DNA from: an uncultured Clostridium sp.
Lineage (GTDB): Bacteria; Bacillota; Clostridia; TANB77; CAG-508
Length of the DNA stretch: 57,477 nucleotides
Assembly: GCA_930990555.1 (NCBI GenBank)
Contig: CAKNPW010000001.1
Location: 99,007 to 156,483 of the forward strand
Direction of reading: 5' to 3'
Shown here: piece by piece, positions 34,881-43,753 of the stretch
Numbering within the stretch: the stretch's first letter is position 1
Layout: every line of letters starts with the position of its first letter
The notes under the pieces: model-generated
What the model saw: only the letters and a program-made list of their open reading frames with translations
Told to the model about the DNA's origin: nothing
The model's database searches: none
Position numbers and translations under genes: made by a program

Positions 34881-34893
34881 TATTCTTTCCTTT

Positions 34894-35628
34894 CTATCTT
34901 GTTTCTTTTAAATATTCATCTATAACTTTGTTTGTATCTCCATCCATTCTTATTACACCTTGATGTAGCCACACTGTTCTATCACATAATTCTCTTGCAG
35001 ATTCCAAATTATGTGTTACAAAAACCATTGTTTTTCCTTCATTTTTTAATTCTTTCATTTTGTTTAAACATTTTTCTTGAAAATGTTGATCTCCAACAGA
35101 TAAAATTTCATCTACAAGTAAAATTTCCGCATCAACATTAATAGCAACAGCAAAGGCTAATCTCATAAACATTCCTGATGAATATGTTCTTACTGGATTG
35201 TCGATATATTGTCCTAATTCTGAAAATTCTATAATTTGATCTAGTCTAGCATCTATTTCCTTTTTAGTTAACCCAAATATTGAAGCATTAAAATAGATAT
35301 TTTCTCTTCCTGAAAAATCTTGATGAAAACCCGCGCCTAATTCTAATAATGATGTTAACTTCCCATGAGTTGTTATTTTTCCTTTATTGGGATATATTAT
35401 TTTAGTCATTAATTTTAGCAATGTGGATTTTCCACTTCCATTTACTCCAATTAATGCGACTGCTTCACCTCTGTTAATATTTAAATTAATACCTTTTAGA
35501 ACTTCTCTTACTTCTTTTCTATTTCTTTTCCAAAAAAGCATTTTCTCTTTTAAACTATTTGCTTTATCTAAATATACATTAAAGGTTTTATATACGTCTT
35601 GTACTTCTATACTATAATTATTTTCCAC
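34894..35628 (-). CDS. Polysaccharide ABC exporter ATPase (Wzt/TagH-like), short form
   Basis: The 244-aa ATPase has Walker A GVNGSGKST (61-69), the LLELGAGFHQDFSGREN segment typical of polysaccharide exporters, signature TYSSGMFMRL (148-157), Walker B ILLVDE (169-174) and the H-loop FVTHN. It lacks the C-terminal carbohydrate-binding domain of long Wzt proteins, so chain length is probably not sensed through this subunit. The start is GTG, with GGAGG about ten bases upstream. A near-consensus promoter sits just before it. Confidence 0.93.
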   Translation of the reverse strand: MENNYSIEVQDVYKTFNVYLDKANSLKEKMLFWKRNRKEVREVLKGINLNINRGEAVALIGVNGSGKSTLLKLMTKIIYPNKGKITTHGKLTSLLELGAGFHQDFSGRENIYFNASIFGLTKKEIDARLDQIIEFSELGQYIDNPVRTYSSGMFMRLAFAVAINVDAEILLVDEILSVGDQHFQEKCLNKMKELKNEGKTMVFVTHNLESARELCDRTVWLHQGVIRMDGDTNKVIDEYLKETR

Positions 35629-35662
35629 TTACCTTTAACCTCCATATCTTTTTATCGTGCTT

Positions 35663-35691
35663 ATTATAGCATTACATATATTTCTTTTCAA
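35663..35691 (-). promoter_or_regulatory. Promoter of the exporter genes, shared-repeat copy A
   Basis: -35 TTGAAA (35691-35686), 17-bp spacer and -10 TATAAT (35668-35663) preceded by TG, about 35 bp before the wzt-like start. The whole stretch matches the promoter at 41650-41678 with two mismatches. Confidence 0.85.
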
Positions 35692-35697
35692 GTTACA

Positions 35698-38520
35698 TTA
35701 TTTGCTTTTAAATTTATTTTTTATTTCTGTAATTCTTCTTTTTAATGTATTTTTATCAAATAATATATAATAAATTAATCTAACAAATTTGTTTCTATCT
35801 TTTAAATCTATCTTAGCATTATACATTAAATCTGTATCTTCTACATAATTTTCAATATATTCATCTATATTAAATATATTTTTTATAATTTCTTCATCTG
35901 ATTCATTATTATAGCTAACTGTCGTTTTGTAACTTTCCCCAATTTCTCTATATTCATCCGCTGTTATTTGCAAAATTGGTAATCTATCTAACCATTTATA
36001 AAATTTTAAATATTCTTTAAATGGTAATGATGTATATTTCATATCACAACATAATAGCTCCTTATTATCCTTAAATAGCTTCATCATATCTGTTGTAAAT
36101 TCTTTTGCTGCATCTTGAATAGTTGTTAATGCATAGTTATATGAATAATTAGTTATTTCTGATTCCTTCTTAGCTAACAATCGTTCTGATACATACTTAC
36201 TTGTCCATTCTTGATAATTATTTATATTTCCACAATATATATCTATAGGCATATTAATTAATCTAGCTATATTCTTCCATATATTTTCATTACTTTCTAT
36301 ATCAAAAACAAGTATATCATTTTTACAAATTTCATTTAATTGTGCTTTTATATTCTCTAATTTTTTTACATGCTCTTCTTCTTTATAAAAATGCTTAATA
36401 ATGATTGTAATAAATTTATTAAATGTATCTACATTATTAAATTTATCATTTAAGTTAATATTGTTAAGCTTGCATAAATTGCTTATTTCATCTTTATTAC
36501 ATTCAATATATGCCTTTATCTTATCTAATACTTCCACAGGAGTATAATCTAACACGTTAATTTTTTTAACAATTCTATAAAAGTCTATTTTACTCTGAAA
36601 GTTCAGTATTTTTAATTCTTCTTTATTTAAATATTCTATTTTTACAGCTGGAAATTTAGTATAATTTTTACTCATTAGTTCATATATTTTCATTAATAAG
36701 TAGCTATTATTAAAAATAAATATTATATCATTATAATTACTGTTTTGTAATTTGTCTAACATCATTTTTATTAAACCAAATGTATACATTCCTACAGCAT
36801 AATATCCTATAAAAAATGGATCACCATTAAAATTTGTTTCTTCATTAAATGATATATATGGATTATCAAAGTATTTGCTTGCAACAATTGTTAACATGCA
36901 CCTTACACTTACCATGTTTTCTTTTGAATCACAAATTTGATTTATTACTTCTCTGTTTAAAGGTATGTTTTTAAATTTATCGATTGCCTTTGGAAATTCC
37001 ATAAAATTACATTCATTTACTTTTTCTTTACCAACATATACTGTTTCTATACCATTAGTTAATACTTCTGACTCTTTTTTTATCTGTATATTTAAATATC
37101 CATTTTTTTGCAAAATCTCTTTAAGTAGATTTTCATTGTAGCAATCATTTGAATAACATATTACTGTTTTTCCCATTGCTATTGATAATTTATATAATTC
37201 AAATGCAGTCTTTCTTTTGTAACTAAACATTTTTATCATACAAATTTCTTTTTCTTTTATTTTTTGCAATAATTCTTTTTCGATTTTATATTCATTATTA
37301 AGAAAATCATATATATCATTAATAGTTATACTAGCACCCTTATTCATTCTTCTTAATAAAATTTCGGATGTCTCTCTAAGTATTGCAAAATTCCAAATGC
37401 CTTTTGAACTTAATTCAGTTTCAAATTGTTCCTCTAATATCTTAAAAAAGTCACTTTTAGACCAAAATGGAATATTTATTAGTGTATCAAATATTTCAAA
37501 GCAAACATATTTAACAGTTTTATTACATATAGCTAATTTTATTTTTTCTAACCTATCATCCCAATCAGATATTATAGAATAAAAATACCCTCTATCTTCT
37601 ATATCAGTATGTATTGGGCAATATTCTTCTAATTTTTCTTTTATTTTTGCTTGTTGTTCATCGGTAATTTGCATATCTTTAGCAATTTCAATATATATCT
37701 TATAATATAAACTCTTCCATAAAAGGAATTTTTCTTTATACTCTTCATATGCTTCCACATCTTTTAAGAATTTTTCAATAAAATTAAATGATGTTATTAT
37801 ATCTTCAATATTTGAAATCATTTTTTCATATTTTATTCCCTTGCTTGCTGTTGAAGATTTTTCGTGTTGACAATAATAATATACGTCATTATGAATTTTA
37901 TTAACTCTTTTTGCAAAGTAAAATAGTATTGTAGAAAAAGCTATATCTTCAGTCATTACTAACCTTTTTTCCATATTTTTATAATATGGAAATGCTTTAT
38001 CCCATAATGTTTTTTTATAAATTTTATTTGGCAAAATTGACCAAGAATAATTAAGACCAATTTGCTCCATATAATTTTCAAAACATTCTTTACCATTTAG
38101 TTCTTTTAATGGTTGTTGCATTAAGTTAAATATTTTCTGACTTCCGTCATCATATTGTAATATAAAATTATTAATAACAATATCAGAATCTGTCTCTATA
38201 GCTTTTTCCATCATAGTTCTATAATAGTCAACAGAAACATAATCGTCTGCATCTAAAAACGCAATATAATCTCCTGTTGCACTATTATAGCCTGTAAGTC
38301 TAGTTTGAAATATTCCTTTATTTTTATCATGTTTTATATATTTTATTTTATCTTTATATTTATTTGCTATTTCATCACAATTTCCGTTTGAACTATCATT
38401 TATTAATATTATTTCTAAATTGCTATATGACTGATTTATAAGGCTTTCTATACTTTTCTCTAAGTATTCTTCATTGTTATAATTTGGTATAATTACACTT
38501 AATTTTTTATAATCTGCCAT
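35698..38520 (-). CDS. GT2 transferase with degenerate HAD and C-terminal domains
   Basis: The 940-aa protein keeps an intact GT2 domain (residues 5-230; SVIIPNYNNEEYLEKS, AFLDADDY with the DAD at 90-92, VMTEDIAF). The HAD region that follows has lost its catalytic residues: FEIFDTL at 341-347 replaces FDVFDTL, so the nucleophile Asp is Glu342. ICYSNDCYNE replaces ICVSDMYLPK, and the loop carrying the Lys and the GDNYVSD acids is shortened to YVGKEKVNE. The C-terminal domain has IFIFNNSYLL where the paralogue at 38541-41612 has VFMARDGYLP. It is a paralogue of its upstream neighbour whose phosphatase-like parts look inactive. Confidence 0.85.
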   Translation of the reverse strand: MADYKKLSVIIPNYNNEEYLEKSIESLINQSYSNLEIILINDSSNGNCDEIANKYKDKIKYIKHDKNKGIFQTRLTGYNSATGDYIAFLDADDYVSVDYYRTMMEKAIETDSDIVINNFILQYDDGSQKIFNLMQQPLKELNGKECFENYMEQIGLNYSWSILPNKIYKKTLWDKAFPYYKNMEKRLVMTEDIAFSTILFYFAKRVNKIHNDVYYYCQHEKSSTASKGIKYEKMISNIEDIITSFNFIEKFLKDVEAYEEYKEKFLLWKSLYYKIYIEIAKDMQITDEQQAKIKEKLEEYCPIHTDIEDRGYFYSIISDWDDRLEKIKLAICNKTVKYVCFEIFDTLINIPFWSKSDFFKILEEQFETELSSKGIWNFAILRETSEILLRRMNKGASITINDIYDFLNNEYKIEKELLQKIKEKEICMIKMFSYKRKTAFELYKLSIAMGKTVICYSNDCYNENLLKEILQKNGYLNIQIKKESEVLTNGIETVYVGKEKVNECNFMEFPKAIDKFKNIPLNREVINQICDSKENMVSVRCMLTIVASKYFDNPYISFNEETNFNGDPFFIGYYAVGMYTFGLIKMMLDKLQNSNYNDIIFIFNNSYLLMKIYELMSKNYTKFPAVKIEYLNKEELKILNFQSKIDFYRIVKKINVLDYTPVEVLDKIKAYIECNKDEISNLCKLNNINLNDKFNNVDTFNKFITIIIKHFYKEEEHVKKLENIKAQLNEICKNDILVFDIESNENIWKNIARLINMPIDIYCGNINNYQEWTSKYVSERLLAKKESEITNYSYNYALTTIQDAAKEFTTDMMKLFKDNKELLCCDMKYTSLPFKEYLKFYKWLDRLPILQITADEYREIGESYKTTVSYNNESDEEIIKNIFNIDEYIENYVEDTDLMYNAKIDLKDRNKFVRLIYYILFDKNTLKRRITEIKNKFKSK

Positions 38521-38540
38521 ATAACAATAACATCTCCCTT

Positions 38541-41500
38541 TTATTTTTTAACTGCATTATACAATTTTCTTAAAATCTTGTTTTTATAACATACTTCTCC
38601 AATTCTTCTTGATAATGTTTTTCTATCAAATACAAAATAATAAATTAATCTAACAAATTTACTTCTATTTTTTAAATCTACTGTAGAATTATATACTAAT
38701 TCATTTTCTCCTAAAAATTCTGTTATATCGTTATCTATTCCAAATAAGTTGTCCATTGTTGCTTGATTTCTTATACTTAAATCTTGTGTCCAGTTTGTTA
38801 CCATTTTTAGTGGTTCCCCAATTCCCACATTATCTTCGAAGATAACTGATGAGAATGGCATTTTATCTATTTCTTTTGAAGAATTTATATACGCCATAAA
38901 TGGCAATGAAATATAATAATTTTGATAATATATTACGTCTATATCTTTTCCAAAAATATCCACAACATCTTTTACGAAATCTACTGCAGCATCTTGCATT
39001 GTTTTCATAGCAAATTCTACGGTATATGTATTCTCATATTTTTCAAATATTGGTTTAACTTCTTTTCCTTCTACATCATATCCTATACAAGATGGTGCTA
39101 ATGCAGATAACATCATTTCGTAAGCATGTCCAGTAGTTGATGGCTTTGCATCAAAAAATGTTTTTAGTTTAAAGCCTCCTATTTGAGCATGTCTTAGTGC
39201 TTCTGAATGATTTATATTGCAAAAATAAGTATCTATTGGCTTCTCTAATAAATTAGATAAGAACATCTCTGGTCTCGCACTATATCCTATGTCAAATGTC
39301 GCAGAATTTCCTTCATACATTTTTTCGAAGTATTCTTTATATTTAGCCAAATTTTTATTTTGTTTTTCTTCATCATATAAATTATCTATTACTAAACTTA
39401 TAAATCTATCAAAATTTTCTATAATTTTAAAATCTTCATCCATTTTTATTTTATGTTGCTTGCAAATTTCATCAAATTGCTTTTTATCTTTTACAGTTAT
39501 ACAATCTTTTATATATTTTAATATATCGTTAGGAGTATGATTTGTAACATTTATAACTTCTGATAATTTATATAAATCTAGTTTAGTTTGAATAGTTATA
39601 GGTATTAATGCTTTTCTTGAAATGTATAAATAATCTGATTCTGGAACATTTTTATATAGCTTTTTCATAATTTCGTAACATTTAATAGGTAAATAACCAT
39701 CTCTAGCCATAAACACAATTTTTTTATAATCTTTCCCTTGCATATCATCTAACATCCATTTTGTTAATCCAAACATATACATTCCTAAAGTATAATATCC
39801 TATTAAATATGGGTCTGCATTAAAATCTGCTGTATAGTTAAATGATTTATAAGGATTGTCAAAATATTTATTGGCTACAATTCCCATCATACAACGAATT
39901 CCTAAAAAGTTTAATGAATTTCTATTATCTCTCCACATTGGTAAACTTTTAGTAAGCATTGCTGAAAGATTATGTGTTACATTTCTGTCTTGGAATACAT
40001 CTGAAGCTTTTGGTAGATGGCATGCTTTTATTCCTATTTTTTTAGGATTTTCGTAATCTGATACATAATTGTCACCAATATGTGCCATTTCTTTTGCTTC
40101 TATTCCTTCTTTTTCTAATACATATTTAAATAAATCTGTATGTGCCTTTGTTATTTTTAATTCTGAAGATACATATATATTTGATAATTCAGTGTATTCA
40201 TTTTTATTTAATATTTTCTCTATAACATCTTTAGGTAAGTACATATCTGATACACAAATTACTTTTTTACCTAAAGCTAATGCCATTTCGTATAATTCAA
40301 AACCTGTAAATCTCTTTGTACAAAATCTTATTTCATATTCTATTTCTTTTTGTTTTGTTTTTTCTAAGATTTCTTTATCAATGTGATATTCTTCCTCTAT
40401 TGTTTGATATATTTCATCTAAGGTAATATCTTGGCATTTTTTATCTTCTTTTTCCTTTTTTACTCTTGTTTGAATCTCACTAAATATTCTTATTTTTGTA
40501 AAATCCATACCTGTACTATTTTTAGTAAATTTTCTAAATTCCTTATCTACAACAGAAAATAAATCTGTTGGATTTAAAAATGGTCTTACTACTAAAGTAT
40601 CAAATACATCAAAACTAACATATTTAATTTCTTCATTTGCTATTTTTCTTTTTATTTGCTCTAAATTATCATTCCATACTGATTTTACGCATTTAAAATA
40701 ATTTTTATCCAAAAATTCTTTGTGATTTTTTCCAAAGTTTTCTAATTTGCTTGCTACCTGCTTTTTTATTCCCGCATTTTCTGAATCATCTATTAATTTT
40801 TGATACATAAAATGTTTCCATTCTTCTGTATATTCTTCCATTTCATTATATATTTTTTCTTCTTTTAGAAAATCCTCTAACACTTTAAATACTTTTATTA
40901 CCTCGTCAGCATCTTGTAAAATTTCATCTTTTGCTCTATTTTTTTTGTGTTCAATATAAAATACATTATCATTTTCGAATTTTGTAACTTTATTGGCATA
41001 AAAGAACAACATTGTAGATAATATAAACTCGGATGTATAATTTACATCTGCTTCAAATTTCTTTAAATTATTTAATGCTTTATCAAATATTTGCTTAGAA
41101 TATATTTTATTCCAAATCTTATTCCAAAATGGATTTAGTCCATTTTGTTCGAAGAATTTTTTAAAACATTCTTTACCTTCTATAGATTTTAATGGTAATT
41201 GCATTAAATTATATATATTTTTTTCTCCGTTTTCTTTTTCATAAACAATATTTCCAATTACTATATCTGAATTATTTGCTTGTGCGTTATTTAAAGCATT
41301 TCTATAAAAATCTATTGAAGCATAATTATCAGCATCCAAAAACGCAATATATTCGCCTGTTGCTTTTTGTGCTCCTTGAATTCTTGCTTTAAATTTTCCT
41401 TGTCTTTCATCATTTTTTATGTAAATAATTCTCTTATCTTTTTCCATATATGATTTAACTAATTTATCACAATCTTCTTCTGGTTTATCGCATACTACTA

Positions 41501-41612
41501 TTATTTCTATATTTTTATGTGTTTGTTCTATTAAACTGTTTAATGTTCTTTCTAAATATTTACTATTTTTATAATTTGGTACAACTATACTTATTTTTTT
41601 ATTTGGTATCAT
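38541..41612 (-). CDS. GT2-HAD-type three-domain polysaccharide protein
   Basis: The 1023-aa protein has a GT2 domain (residues 5-240; SIVVPNYKNSKYLERT, AFLDADNY). A complete HAD hydrolase-like domain follows at about 328-540: DVFDTLVVRP with Asp335, ICVSDMYLPK, ITKAH and HIGDNYVSDY with Asp514 and Asp519. The C-terminal region of about 480 residues carries VFMARDGYLPIKCYE and YISRKALIP. Proteins with this HAD plus RDGYL region are common in Bacillota capsule loci; the chemistry is not established. AAAGGA precedes the ATG and a strong promoter lies 40 bp upstream. Confidence 0.85.
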   Translation of the reverse strand: MIPNKKISIVVPNYKNSKYLERTLNSLIEQTHKNIEIIVVCDKPEEDCDKLVKSYMEKDKRIIYIKNDERQGKFKARIQGAQKATGEYIAFLDADNYASIDFYRNALNNAQANNSDIVIGNIVYEKENGEKNIYNLMQLPLKSIEGKECFKKFFEQNGLNPFWNKIWNKIYSKQIFDKALNNLKKFEADVNYTSEFILSTMLFFYANKVTKFENDNVFYIEHKKNRAKDEILQDADEVIKVFKVLEDFLKEEKIYNEMEEYTEEWKHFMYQKLIDDSENAGIKKQVASKLENFGKNHKEFLDKNYFKCVKSVWNDNLEQIKRKIANEEIKYVSFDVFDTLVVRPFLNPTDLFSVVDKEFRKFTKNSTGMDFTKIRIFSEIQTRVKKEKEDKKCQDITLDEIYQTIEEEYHIDKEILEKTKQKEIEYEIRFCTKRFTGFELYEMALALGKKVICVSDMYLPKDVIEKILNKNEYTELSNIYVSSELKITKAHTDLFKYVLEKEGIEAKEMAHIGDNYVSDYENPKKIGIKACHLPKASDVFQDRNVTHNLSAMLTKSLPMWRDNRNSLNFLGIRCMMGIVANKYFDNPYKSFNYTADFNADPYLIGYYTLGMYMFGLTKWMLDDMQGKDYKKIVFMARDGYLPIKCYEIMKKLYKNVPESDYLYISRKALIPITIQTKLDLYKLSEVINVTNHTPNDILKYIKDCITVKDKKQFDEICKQHKIKMDEDFKIIENFDRFISLVIDNLYDEEKQNKNLAKYKEYFEKMYEGNSATFDIGYSARPEMFLSNLLEKPIDTYFCNINHSEALRHAQIGGFKLKTFFDAKPSTTGHAYEMMLSALAPSCIGYDVEGKEVKPIFEKYENTYTVEFAMKTMQDAAVDFVKDVVDIFGKDIDVIYYQNYYISLPFMAYINSSKEIDKMPFSSVIFEDNVGIGEPLKMVTNWTQDLSIRNQATMDNLFGIDNDITEFLGENELVYNSTVDLKNRSKFVRLIYYFVFDRKTLSRRIGEVCYKNKILRKLYNAVKK

Positions 41613-41649
41613 CTTTTACATCCTTTCACTTTAGTTTTAAACTTTTGTC

Positions 41650-41678
41650 ATTATATCATTACATATATTGCTTTTCAA
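41650..41678 (-). promoter_or_regulatory. Promoter of the GT2-HAD genes, shared-repeat copy B
   Basis: -35 TTGAAA (41678-41673), 17-bp spacer and perfect -10 TATAAT (41655-41650), about 40 bp before the ATG at 41612. It is nearly identical to 35663-35691. Confidence 0.85.
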
Positions 41679-41686
41679 GTTTATTA

Positions 41687-42574
41687 TTAGCTAAATCTCT
41701 TCTTCGTCCTAATAAAGCCTGGCACATATAATAACACTATTAAGATCTTATTCAAAAATCCCTTTATTTCTTTTAAAGCTGGCTTTTTCTTATTAAGCAC
41801 ACAAAACAAAATATAATGCTTAATTACATATAACCTTTTTTTCAAACGTACTCCAACCATATCTTGCATTGTTAAGATTTCTTCAAAATATTTATAATAT
41901 CCCTTTGGATTTTTCTTAAATATTTTATCTATATTTTTAGAATAACCATCTTTTTGATATTCGCATATCATAACTGGTTCATTATAGCATTTTATTTTAT
42001 ATTTTAAGTCCATTTTATGGTACATTCTAGCTTCTGTTACGAATTTTTCTTCACCTTCTAATTCATAACTATAATACTTTCTTTTATCTTTAAAGAAAGC
42101 AATTGCTTTTTCCCCATCTTCTAAATCTTTAAAATATAAATCGAACATTGTCGTCTTTTGCTCTTTAAATTCATTTCCTATATTTTGTCCATTTTGATCA
42201 TATTTTAAAAAGCAAAGTCCATACAAGTCTTTTTCATATTTAGATTCTTCATATGCATCTTTTATATACAAAAATGCATTTTCCGAAAAATAATCATCAG
42301 AATCACATTCAATTATTAAATCTCCTCTTGCATAATCCATTAAATGATTTATTGCAGCCATTTTTCCTTGATTTACTTGTTTTAAATATTTTATATATAT
42401 TTTATTTTCATCTCTTATTTTACTAATAACATTTTCTGTTTCATCTCTTGAACCATCATCCATTATTAGCCATTCTACTTCTATTCCTACATTTAAGTTC
42501 ATTAATATACTTTCATACAGTCTGTTTAATAAATTTGCTCTATTATAAGTCGCTGTTAAAATTGATAATTTCAT
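41687..42574 (-). CDS. GT2 glycosyltransferase
   Basis: The 295-aa protein has a standard GT-A domain: LSILTATYNRANLLNRLYES, WLIMDDGSRDETE, VNQGKMAAINHLMDYARGDL and IIECDSDDYF (the DSDD metal motif near 91-94). The C-terminal part is basic and ends in a possible amphipathic helix (KILIVLLYVPGFIRTKKRFS) that may touch the membrane. GTGAGG precedes the ATG. It starts 18 bp after a GT4 stop, so the genes from 48479 down to here probably form one transcript. Donor and acceptor are unknown. Confidence 0.88.
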   Translation of the reverse strand: MKLSILTATYNRANLLNRLYESILMNLNVGIEVEWLIMDDGSRDETENVISKIRDENKIYIKYLKQVNQGKMAAINHLMDYARGDLIIECDSDDYFSENAFLYIKDAYEESKYEKDLYGLCFLKYDQNGQNIGNEFKEQKTTMFDLYFKDLEDGEKAIAFFKDKRKYYSYELEGEEKFVTEARMYHKMDLKYKIKCYNEPVMICEYQKDGYSKNIDKIFKKNPKGYYKYFEEILTMQDMVGVRLKKRLYVIKHYILFCVLNKKKPALKEIKGFLNKILIVLLYVPGFIRTKKRFS

Positions 42575-42592
42575 AATTATGCCTCACATTTT

Positions 42593-43735
42593 CTATATAT
42601 TTATTGTCTTTACCTCTTCCTCTAAAAGCTTTTCTAATTTAGTAATTATTTTACTATTATCATATTTTTCTTGCTTTTCTGAAAAGCTTTTCTTGTTCTT
42701 TTGTATTACTTCTTTCAGTTCAGCATATATTGCTTCTTCACTATTTTTTACTATTATAGAATTTTCATAATTTTGAACTGCTTCTCTTGCTGCTGTATCT
42801 GTAATTATTATTGGCTTGTTTAATATTTTTGCCTCTTCTATTACCATTCCATATCCTTCAAACTCTGATAACAAACAGAAAAAATTGGCTTGTTTCATAT
42901 ATGGATAAGGATTTTCTCTTTTTCCTAAAAGATGAAATGTCTTTCCTACTTTTAAGTCTTCTATTTGTTTTTCTAAATTTTCTTTTTCTGATCCATCTCC
43001 TATTACATAAAACTCATGTTTAAATCCTTTATCTATTAGTTTTTTATGAACTCTTATTATTCTATCTATTGCTTTTTGTTTAGTAAGTCTTGCAACAGTT
43101 AAAAATGTTGTTGTTTTAGTAGTTAAAGGATCATCTATTTTTTCTTCTGACCCTTTTAAAACATTTTGTGGATTTATATAATTATATATAACTCTTTTAT
43201 GAACTGGTTGTAGATATTCATCTCTTACATCTTTATAAAGTTCAACAAACTTATCCCTATTGTCTTTACTTACAAATACTAATGTTTGATATTTTCCATA
43301 TGTTTTTTTATCTATAGCTACTTTAATTTTTGCTTTAATATCTTTTCCAAATACTTTTGTTATGTCGTTATGAACCCATGCAATTTTTCTCGTTTGTTTA
43401 TTCTTTACCCCAAAAAGTCTAGTAATAGGTCCTTCAAGGAAAGCTATTTCTATATCATAATCACCCTTAATATATTTTTTATAAAAATGTTTATTGAATA
43501 ATAATATTTTTAGAGAAGTTATTTTTTTCTTCAAATTTGACATATCATTAAACTGAAAATCATATATACTTTTTAGCTTTACATTTGAATTTAATTTTTT
43601 CTCAAACTCCCCTTTTGCATATATTGTAAGTATTGTAACTTCATATTTTTTGCTTAACTCATTTGCTAAATCAACTAAAACCTTTTCTGCCCCTCCTAAT
43701 GTAAGGCTAGTTATTCCAAATAGAATTTTTTTCAT
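42593..43735 (-). CDS. GT4 glycosyltransferase
   Basis: The 380-aa GT-B-fold enzyme starts ILFGITSLTLGGAEKVLVDL (donor-side glycine loop). It has KIAWVHNDITK, FLTVARLTKQKAIDRIIRVH, YVIGDGSEKENL and LLSEFEGYGMVIEEAKILNK with the E-x7-E motif. These are retaining, UDP/GDP-sugar-using cytoplasmic transferases. It sits between the polymerase-like gene and a GT2, with 18-bp gaps, and is likely to add a sugar to the repeat unit. Confidence 0.9.
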   Translation of the reverse strand: MKKILFGITSLTLGGAEKVLVDLANELSKKYEVTILTIYAKGEFEKKLNSNVKLKSIYDFQFNDMSNLKKKITSLKILLFNKHFYKKYIKGDYDIEIAFLEGPITRLFGVKNKQTRKIAWVHNDITKVFGKDIKAKIKVAIDKKTYGKYQTLVFVSKDNRDKFVELYKDVRDEYLQPVHKRVIYNYINPQNVLKGSEEKIDDPLTTKTTTFLTVARLTKQKAIDRIIRVHKKLIDKGFKHEFYVIGDGSEKENLEKQIEDLKVGKTFHLLGKRENPYPYMKQANFFCLLSEFEGYGMVIEEAKILNKPIIITDTAAREAVQNYENSIIVKNSEEAIYAELKEVIQKNKKSFSEKQEKYDNSKIITKLEKLLEEEVKTINI

Positions 43736-43753
43736 AGCTTATCTCCTATATAT

